Shown here: positions 1-4,006 of the stretch, in pieces | Layout: each line of letters opens with the position of its first letter | Numbering within the stretch: the first letter of the stretch is position 1 | Assembly: GCA_937923125.1 (NCBI GenBank) | Contig: CALALK010000119.1 | Location: forward strand, 1-5,869 | Length of the DNA stretch: 5,869 nt | From: an uncultured Carnobacterium sp. | Lineage (GTDB): Bacteria; Bacillota; Bacilli; Lactobacillales; Aerococcaceae | Direction: 5' to 3' | Position numbers and translations under genes: made by a program | Notes under the pieces: model-generated | Told to the model about the DNA's origin: nothing | The model's database searches: none | What the model saw: only the letters and a program-made list of their open reading frames with translations

Positions 1-564
1 ATAACCTTCTTTATCAAAGTATCGAACTTTTAAGACCTTATCATTTAGTTCTTCAACAAGATAGAAGAGTTCACCGTTTGGAATCGTTAAGAGAACTTTC
101 GAATTTTCGTCTTGTGTTTCGCGTAATTTTAATCCGCCAGATGCATAACCTTTCATCATAGTGGTTAATAGAACGTCTTTATCTTCGATATAGGCTACTT
201 GATCGTCATATTGAACTTGAATCCAACCATTATCAAGTTTGTGTAAAGCCAACAAGTATTGATTTTTTGTAATTTCGCCAACTGGAATACCTTTAGCATC
301 CATCGTATGGTATACCTTTAAAGAAGTGTCACTTGTATTAACTGCGAATTGAACAATCTTATTTTTAACCACTGTAGAGGTTTGAGTAGCAGTGTTTGAA
401 CTATTCGTATCTGTATTGGCTTGATGAGTATTTGCTTGCGGTTTAATTGTCGAACTTTCACTCACTAATGGATAAGCGATAATCCATAGTAGTAAAAGAG
501 AAACAAGAAAGCCCAGCAGCTGCTGTATATTTTTCTTTTTAAAGAATTTCAGTAATGAATCCAT
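1..564 (-). CDS. Membrane-anchored SH3-like domain protein, N-terminal part (3' end beyond window)
   Basis: The minus strand is open from an ATG at 564 down to position 1 (188 codons, no stop), so the C-terminus is missing. A good ribosome binding site (AAGGAG, about 570-575) precedes the ATG. The protein starts with a lysine-rich stretch (residues 6-11, KFFKKK) and one hydrophobic segment (about 15-34), consistent with a signal anchor or uncleaved signal peptide. I see no lipobox and no clear signal peptidase site. A Ser/Thr/Asn/Gln-rich linker (about 35-65) follows. Two tandem SH3-like modules then appear: about 67-135, with a GWIQVQY motif at 113-119 and AYI at 124-126, and about 139-188, beginning GLKLRE at 144-149 and continuing off the edge. 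Such extracytoplasmic SH3b modules usually bind peptidoglycan and often sit in front of a cell-wall hydrolase domain. Any enzymatic domain here would lie outside the window, so the function stays open. It is transcribed divergently from nfo. Confidence 0.8.
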   Translation of the reverse strand, partial: MDSLLKFFKKKNIQQLLGFLVSLLLLWIIAYPLVSESSTIKPQANTHQANTDTNSSNTATQTSTVVKNKIVQFAVNTSDTSLKVYHTMDAKGIPVGEITKNQYLLALHKLDNGWIQVQYDDQVAYIEDKDVLLTTMMKGYASGGLKLRETQDENSKVLLTIPNGELFYLVEELNDKVLKVRYFDKEGY

Positions 565-597
565 AAGGGCTCCTTTTTATTTGTATATTTCTTAATC

Positions 598-626
598 ATT
601 ATACCAATAAAAGCGCTATTTGTGTA
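598..626 (-). promoter_or_regulatory. Extended -10 promoter for the minus-strand SH3-like gene
   Basis: On the minus strand, a perfect TATAAT (598-603) is preceded by TGG, giving the extended -10 form TGnTATAAT. A weak -35-like TACACA lies 17 bp further upstream (621-626). The -10 box sits about 34 bp before the ATG, a sensible leader length. The extended -10 may make up for the poor -35. Assigned by inspection only. Confidence 0.6.
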
Positions 627-644
627 TAAAAAATTGCTTACAGC

Positions 645-674
645 TTGATTGCAGAAGAATTATTTTAGTAAAAT
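645..674 (+). promoter_or_regulatory. Putative sigma-A promoter for nfo-zur
   Basis: TTGATT (645-650) and TAAAAT (669-674) are separated by 18 bp, a good vegetative promoter match, and the -10 box ends 33 bp before the nfo ATG. A second TTGCTT (634-639) lies slightly upstream but lacks a convincing -10 partner. The -10 box lies inside a perfect palindrome (659-677), suggesting the promoter can be blocked by a dimeric repressor. Confidence 0.55.
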
Positions 675-677
675 AAT
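659..677. promoter_or_regulatory. Perfect 9-1-9 palindrome over the nfo -10 box, candidate Fur-family operator
   Basis: The 19-bp sequence ATTATTTTAGTAAAATAAT is a perfect inverted repeat with a single central G (arms 659-667 and 669-677). This 9-1-9 geometry matches the classic operator shape of Fur, PerR and Zur proteins, and a Fur-family gene is the second gene downstream of it. It covers the TAAAAT -10 hexamer, where a bound repressor would block RNA polymerase. The half-site does not closely match the canonical Bacillus Zur, Fur or PerR boxes, so regulator assignment is inference. Its AT richness raises the possibility of chance, though nine perfect pairs are unlikely by chance in so short an intergenic region. 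Confidence 0.45.
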
Positions 678-707
678 GGTGAATATTGAATTTTATGGAG
701 GATTATT

Positions 708-1610
708 ATGTTAATTGGGTCTCATGTTTCAATGAGTGGAAAAGAAATGTTGCTAAATTCTGCGCGTGAAGCAGCAAGTTATAATGCAAATGTGATGATG
801 GTTTATACTGGAGCTCCGCAAAATACAAGAAGAAAACCCATTGAAGAGTTGAATGTTGAAGCAGGGAAAGCGTTTATGAAAGATAATGGAATCGAAGAAG
901 TTGTCGTTCATGCTCCATACATTATTAATTTAGCAAATACAACAAAAGAAGGATATATTGATTTTGCAATCGAGTTCTTAAAAGAAGAATTAAAACGTGC
1001 AGAAGCTGTAGGTGCAACTCAAGTCGTTCTTCATCCAGGTTCACATGTAGGTGCTGGTGTTGATGTTGGTTTAAATCAAATCATCTATGGATTAAATCAA
1101 GTATTAACTAAAGATCAAAAAGTTCAAATTGCATTAGAGACGATGGCTGGTAAAGGGACTGAATTAGCTCGAACATTTGAAGAAATTGCACGTATTATCG
1201 ATGGAGTGACTTATAATGAGCACTTATCGGTTACATTTGATACTTGTCACGTTCATGATGCAGGATACGATATTAAACATGATTTATCAGGCGTATTAAC
1301 TCACTTTGATAAAACGGTTGGTCTGGATCGTATTAAAGTACTTCACGTAAATGATTCGAAAAATCCTATTGCTGCTCATAAAGATAGACATGAGAACTTC
1401 GGTTTTGGTGAGATTGGTTTTGAAGCCTTAATGAACGTTATTAATGTACCAGAATTCAAAAATCTTCCAAAAATTCTTGAAACGCCATGGATTAAAGTAG
1501 AAGATAAAGTTCAGATTGCCCCATATAAAAAAGAGATTGAAATGATTCGTTCTGGAAAATTTGATGCACACTGGATTGAAGAATTATTAAACCAAGAAAG
1601 AGGGAAATAA
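708..1610 (+). CDS. nfo: Endonuclease IV (Nfo), zinc-dependent AP endonuclease
   Basis: This 300-residue protein is a full-length AP endonuclease family 2 enzyme with a TIM-barrel fold. Known role: in base excision repair it cleaves the phosphodiester bond 5' of abasic sites and clears blocked 3' ends, in the cytoplasm. Family motifs appear in order: GSHVSMSG (4-11), [12 protein letters not shown] (106-117), ETMAGKG (144-150), [12 protein letters not shown] (177-188), HVNDSKN (213-219) and [12 protein letters not shown] (226-237), then LETPW (257-261). All nine expected trinuclear metal ligands can be placed by motif: H68, H109, E144, D178, H181, H213, D226, H228 and E258, so the enzyme should be active. 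A GGAGG site (697-701) six bases before the ATG fixes the start. The next gene begins one base after the stop codon, so the two are almost certainly one operon. In Bacillus and Listeria nfo is also found near the zinc regulator gene. Confidence 0.97.
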   Translation: MLIGSHVSMSGKEMLLNSAREAASYNANVMMVYTGAPQNTRRKPIEELNVEAGKAFMKDNGIEEVVVHAPYIINLANTTKEGYIDFAIEFLKEELKRAEAVGATQVVLHPGSHVGAGVDVGLNQIIYGLNQVLTKDQKVQIALETMAGKGTELARTFEEIARIIDGVTYNEHLSVTFDTCHVHDAGYDIKHDLSGVLTHFDKTVGLDRIKVLHVNDSKNPIAAHKDRHENFGFGEIGFEALMNVINVPEFKNLPKILETPWIKVEDKVQIAPYKKEIEMIRSGKFDAHWIEELLNQERGK

Positions 1611-1611
1611 T

Positions 1612-2103
1612 ATGCATTCACACGATCATTGTTGTGACCACGACCACTGTGAACACAAAAGACATCACCATAACCATTCACAACATCATGTAGAAGAAGC
1701 ATTGGAGATATTAAAAGAAGCAGGTTATAAGCATACAAATAAACGTCAACGTCTTGTTGAAATTTTAAATGATGCGAATCGTTATTTATCAGCAAAACAA
1801 GTGCAAGAATTAATTGCACCTGAATTCCCACAATTAAGTTATGATACAATTTATCGTAATTTATATACCTTTGTACAATTAAATATTTTAGAAGAGACAG
1901 AGCTGAACGGAGAAAAACTTTTTAGATTCCGTTGCCAAGCTCATGGCCATCATCATCATTTCATTTGCGAAAAATGTGGTAGCACAAGAGAGATTGATAT
2001 GTGCCCAATGGATTTCTTTAAAGATCAATTAGAAGGATGCGAAATTCATTCACATCGTTTTGAAATTTTTGGTCTTTGCGAAAAGTGCGCGGCAAAAGCG
2101 TAG
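1612..2103 (+). CDS. zur: Fur-family metalloregulator, probably zinc uptake regulator Zur, with His-rich N-terminal tail
   Basis: This 163-residue protein is a Fur-superfamily repressor: a winged-helix DNA-binding domain (about 28-100) followed by a dimerisation and metal-binding domain. The recognition-helix motif SYDTIYRNL is at 76-84. A structural zinc site is formed by C119-x2-C122 and C156-x2-C159. Likely regulatory ligands include C108, the HHHH run at 113-116, and H146/H148. The tail (1-26) holds 12 His and 3 Cys, an unusual metal-binding extension that accounts for the extra length over typical members of about 140-150 residues. Linkage to nfo, as in Listeria and Bacillus, and the His-rich tail favour Zur over Fur or PerR, but sequence reading alone cannot settle the metal. 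No zinc transporter genes are adjacent. A GAGGG ribosome binding site (1600-1604) lies inside the end of nfo, and ATG 1612 follows the nfo stop by one base, implying translational coupling. The 9-1-9 palindrome at 659-677 may be its own operator. Confidence 0.85.
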   Translation: MHSHDHCCDHDHCEHKRHHHNHSQHHVEEALEILKEAGYKHTNKRQRLVEILNDANRYLSAKQVQELIAPEFPQLSYDTIYRNLYTFVQLNILEETELNGEKLFRFRCQAHGHHHHFICEKCGSTREIDMCPMDFFKDQLEGCEIHSHRFEIFGLCEKCAAKA

Positions 2104-2105
2104 TT

Positions 2106-2138
2106 TAAGGCTTTCCTAAAAAAGTTGAAAGAACCTTA
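2106..2138 (+). other. Imperfect hairpin after zur, weak terminator or processing site
   Basis: TAAGGCTTTC (2106-2115) pairs with GAAAG (2127-2131) and CCTTA (2134-2138), leaving a two-base AA bulge and an 11-base loop. It begins three bases after the zur stop. There is no T-tract behind the stem (the next bases are GTAAAGTT), so it is not a standard intrinsic terminator. It may slow or stabilise the zur transcript end, or act weakly as a terminator. Confidence 0.35.
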
Positions 2139-2148
2139 GTAAAGTTGA

Positions 2149-2177
2149 TTGACATTTTATGGAACCTTTCCTATAAT
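2149..2177 (+). promoter_or_regulatory. Perfect consensus sigma-A promoter for rpsU
   Basis: TTGACA (2149-2154) and TATAAT (2172-2177) are separated by exactly 17 bp, an ideal vegetative promoter. Transcription would start near 2184, giving a leader of about 76 nt before the rpsU ATG. The strength suits a ribosomal protein gene. Confidence 0.9.
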
Positions 2178-2213
2178 AAAAAAAGGACATTTCGTTTGTT
2201 TGGTTATTCTATT

Positions 2214-2239
2214 CAAAAGAAAACAGTTACTTTTTATTG
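2214..2239 (+). promoter_or_regulatory. Possible hairpin in the rpsU 5' leader
   Basis: CAAAAGAAA (2214-2222) can pair with TTTTTATTG (2231-2239) around an 8-base loop, with one A-A mismatch and one G-U pair. It ends just before the Shine-Dalgarno region (2243-2252). Many ribosomal protein genes are autoregulated through leader structures, but this AU-rich stem is weak and the role is speculative. Confidence 0.25.
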
Positions 2240-2260
2240 CTCGGAGGGAGGGAATAGGAT

Positions 2261-2434
2261 ATGTCAAAAACAGTTGTTCGTAAAAACGAATCACTTGATG
2301 ATGCTCTTCGTCGCTTCAAACGTACTGTTTCTAAAACCGGAACTTTACAAGAGGCTCGCAAACGTGAGTTTTATGAAAAACCAAGTGTAAGACGTAAGAA
2401 AAAATCAGAGGCAGCTCGTAAACGCAAGTTCTAG
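2261..2434 (+). CDS. rpsU: 30S ribosomal protein S21 (bS21)
   Basis: The frame encodes 57 residues beginning [20 protein letters not shown] and ending AARKRKF, the usual length and sequence of Firmicutes S21. Family features include the N-terminal [17 protein letters not shown] core (5-21) and a strongly basic C-terminal half (for example RRKKK at 44-48 and RKRK at 53-56) that contacts 16S rRNA. Known role: a small-subunit protein near the anti-Shine-Dalgarno end of 16S rRNA that supports initiation on natural mRNAs. The start is supported by a purine-rich binding site with two overlapping GGAGGG copies (2243-2252), eight bases from the ATG. A longer overlapping frame at 2145-2390 is out of phase and not real. 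The gene has its own perfect promoter upstream and a strong terminator downstream, so it is mainly a single-gene transcript at the head of the yqeY-phoH-pgpH block. Confidence 0.97.
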   Translation: MSKTVVRKNESLDDALRRFKRTVSKTGTLQEARKREFYEKPSVRRKKKSEAARKRKF

Positions 2435-2461
2435 TCAACTCTGTGTATCATAGACTATGTC

Positions 2462-2492
2462 AGGCTGGGGCTTTAGGTCCCAGTCTTTTTTT
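2462..2492 (+). terminator. Rho-independent terminator after rpsU
   Basis: AGGCTGGGGC (2462-2471) pairs with GTCCCAGTCT (2477-2486) in a 10-bp stem with two G-U pairs and a 5-base TTTAG loop, followed by a T-run (2486-2492). It starts 27 bases after the rpsU stop and ends 37 bases before the yqeY ATG. It probably limits transcription into yqeY, keeping rpsU mRNA more abundant than the genes behind it. Confidence 0.92.
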
Positions 2493-2529
2493 ATCAATCA
2501 AACGAAATATATAGAATGGAGAGAAAACA

Positions 2530-2976
2530 ATGTCATTAAAAGAAACGATTAACAACGATATTAAAACTGCAATGAAAGCAAAAGATAAAGAAACATTAGC
2601 TGTATTGCGAATGATTAAATCTGCTATTCAAGCAGCAGAAATCGATAAAAAGTCAGAATTAACTGCTGAAGAAGAATTATCAATCTTATCTCGTGAAGCG
2701 AAGCAACGTCGTGATTCGATTACTGAATTTGAAAAAGCAGATCGCCCAGAATTAGTTGAAAAAACACAAGGCGAATTAGCGATTGTTGAGAAATACTTAC
2801 CAGCGCAACTTTCATTAGAAGAAGTTCAAGCTAAAATTGCTGAAATTGCTGAACAAGTAGGAGCAACGACACAGAAAGAATTTGGTAAATTAATGGGTGC
2901 TGTAATGCAAGCTCTTAAAGGGCAAGCAGACGGTAATGTCATTAAAGAACAAGTAAAAGCACACTTAAATAAATAA
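2530..2976 (+). CDS. yqeY: YqeY/GatB-like domain protein
   Basis: This 148-residue, mostly helical protein matches the full-length YqeY family. Recognisable blocks are LRMIKSAI (26-33), the conserved central segment KQRRDSITEFEKADRPEL (58-75), IVEKYLPAQL (85-94), and the C-terminal GKLMGAVMQALKGQADG (119-135). The family is homologous to the tRNA-binding tail of the GatB subunit of the Glu-tRNA(Gln)/Asp-tRNA(Asn) amidotransferase. The stand-alone protein is therefore thought to contact tRNA, but its function is not firmly established. ATG 2530 is preceded by GGAGAG (2518-2523) at six bases. It lies just behind the rpsU terminator, with no clear promoter between, so it probably depends on read-through. 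phoH begins 22 bases after its stop, consistent with one operon. Position after rpsU is typical of Firmicutes. Confidence 0.95.
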   Translation: MSLKETINNDIKTAMKAKDKETLAVLRMIKSAIQAAEIDKKSELTAEEELSILSREAKQRRDSITEFEKADRPELVEKTQGELAIVEKYLPAQLSLEEVQAKIAEIAEQVGATTQKEFGKLMGAVMQALKGQADGNVIKEQVKAHLNK

Positions 2977-2981
2977 GTGTG
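2960..2981 (+). other. Hairpin spanning the yqeY stop codon, upstream of the phoH ribosome binding site
   Basis: CACACTTA (2960-2967) and TAAGTGTG (2974-2981) form a perfect 8-bp inverted repeat around a 6-base AATAAA loop. The right arm contains the yqeY stop (2974-2976) and ends four bases before the phoH GGAGG. No T-run follows, so it is not a terminator. In mRNA it could affect phoH initiation or mark an RNase cleavage point; ribosomes finishing yqeY would melt it. Confidence 0.45.
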
Positions 2982-2985
2982 GATT

Positions 2986-3001
2986 GGAGGATAACTGATT
3001 G
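2986..3001 (+). promoter_or_regulatory. Ribosome binding site that fixes the TTG start of phoH
   Basis: A full GGAGG (2986-2990) lies eight bases before TTG (2999-3001). No in-frame ATG or GTG near this site gives a better start, and the reading frame carries no Met until residue 87, well inside the protein. The rare TTG start is therefore well supported. Confidence 0.85.
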
Positions 3002-4006
3002 GAAAATGAAACCGTAAAAGCAAGTGTTGAATTAAGCGATAATCCTCAATTAATTCAATTATTTGGTTCTCAAGATCAGAATATTCGTTTTATTGAAGAT
3101 TCATTCCAAGTACAAATTACCCATCGTGGCGAGCAACTCTTTATTACTGGTGAAGAAGAGGTCGTTTCACAAGTTAAAGAATTACTAAATCAACTTCAAG
3201 ACTTAATTGCACGTGGAATTAGTATTTCTAAAACAGATATCATTACCGCGGTAAAAATGGCAAAACGTGGTACTTTGGATTACTTTGTTAATTTGTATAA
3301 CGAAGAAATTGGACGTACATTTGCTGGAAAAGCGATTCGTGCTAAAACGTATGGTCAACAGCAATATATCCATGCTATTAAGAAGACGGATGTTGTGTTT
3401 GGGATTGGCCCAGCCGGAACGGGTAAAACATTCGTTGCTGTTGTAATGGCGGTTCAAGCGTTGAAAAAAGGTGAAGTGAAGAAAATCATCTTGACTCGTC
3501 CAGCCGTTGAAGCGGGTGAGAATCTAGGGTTCTTACCAGGGGATTTAAAAGAAAAGGTAGATCCTTATTTACGTCCGTTATATGACGCGTTATATACCGT
3601 ATACGGTATGGAGCATACGAATCGTCTTCTAGAACGAGGCGTCATTGAAGTTGCACCACTTGCATATATGCGTGGACGTACACTTGAAGATTCATTTATC
3701 ATTTTAGATGAAGCTCAAAATACGACAAGAGCTCAAATGAAGATGTTTTTAACACGTCTTGGATTTGGGTCGAAAATGATTGTCAATGGAGATAAGTCTC
3801 AAATTGACTTACCAAAAGGGCACCAGGCGAGTGGACTTTTAGATGCAGAACGCAAACTAAAAGGAATCAATGGAATTGCCTTTGTTGAATTTGATGCAGG
3901 AGACGTCGTTCGTCATCCAATCGTATCAGAAATTATTAATGCTTACTCGGCTTCTACAACTACTGAAAAGGAACGAGGTGAAGAAAGTGAGACAAAAGCT
4001 CCGTAA
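2999..4006 (+). CDS. phoH: PhoH-like P-loop ATPase
   Basis: This 335-residue protein is a full-length PhoH-family NTPase, beginning at TTG. The N-terminal part (about 15-70) resembles the KH-like region found in Firmicutes PhoH. The ATPase core (about 110-318) contains Walker A GPAGTGKT (137-144), the conserved LTRPAVEAGENLGFLPGDL (165-183), a Walker B-type IILDEAQN (234-241) with D237/E238, and NGDKSQIDLP (263-272). The last 15 or so residues are a charged, low-complexity tail. The fold is related to the ATPase part of superfamily 1 helicases. The cellular role is not settled; links to RNA metabolism and, in some bacteria, phosphate starvation have been proposed. I see no Pho box here. It sits between yqeY and pgpH as in other Firmicutes, and its 3' end overlaps pgpH by 20 bp. 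A hairpin just upstream may tune its translation. Confidence 0.95.
   Translation: MENETVKASVELSDNPQLIQLFGSQDQNIRFIEDSFQVQITHRGEQLFITGEEEVVSQVKELLNQLQDLIARGISISKTDIITAVKMAKRGTLDYFVNLYNEEIGRTFAGKAIRAKTYGQQQYIHAIKKTDVVFGIGPAGTGKTFVAVVMAVQALKKGEVKKIILTRPAVEAGENLGFLPGDLKEKVDPYLRPLYDALYTVYGMEHTNRLLERGVIEVAPLAYMRGRTLEDSFIILDEAQNTTRAQMKMFLTRLGFGSKMIVNGDKSQIDLPKGHQASGLLDAERKLKGINGIAFVEFDAGDVVRHPIVSEIINAYSASTTTEKERGEESETKAP
3975..3989 (+). promoter_or_regulatory. Ribosome binding site and GTG start of pgpH inside phoH
   Basis: GAGGTG (3975-3980) lies six bases before GTG (3987-3989). An in-frame alternative GTG at 3978 has AAAGGA (3967-3972) five bases upstream and would add three residues. The 3987 start is preferred because its spacing is better. 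Either way the site lies within phoH codons, pointing to translational coupling. Confidence 0.65.

Noticed and set aside
1511..1849. Minus-strand open frame across the nfo-zur junction
   Set aside because: It lies antisense to two clear genes, has no recognisable domain, and its His/Asn-rich composition simply mirrors the genes opposite.
2145..2390. Open frame of 81 codons on the plus strand
   Set aside because: It starts inside the rpsU promoter, has no ribosome binding site, and overlaps rpsU out of phase; rpsU is unmistakable in the other frame.
2449..2459. Short palindrome CATAG-A-CTATG after rpsU
   Set aside because: Five-base arms with a one-base centre cannot form an RNA hairpin and could easily arise by chance; the real terminator lies just downstream.
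2493..2520. Possible promoter for yqeY using TATATA at 2508-2513
   Set aside because: There is no usable -35 at 16-18 bp upstream (it would fall in the terminator T-run), and the predicted start would lie in the ribosome binding site.
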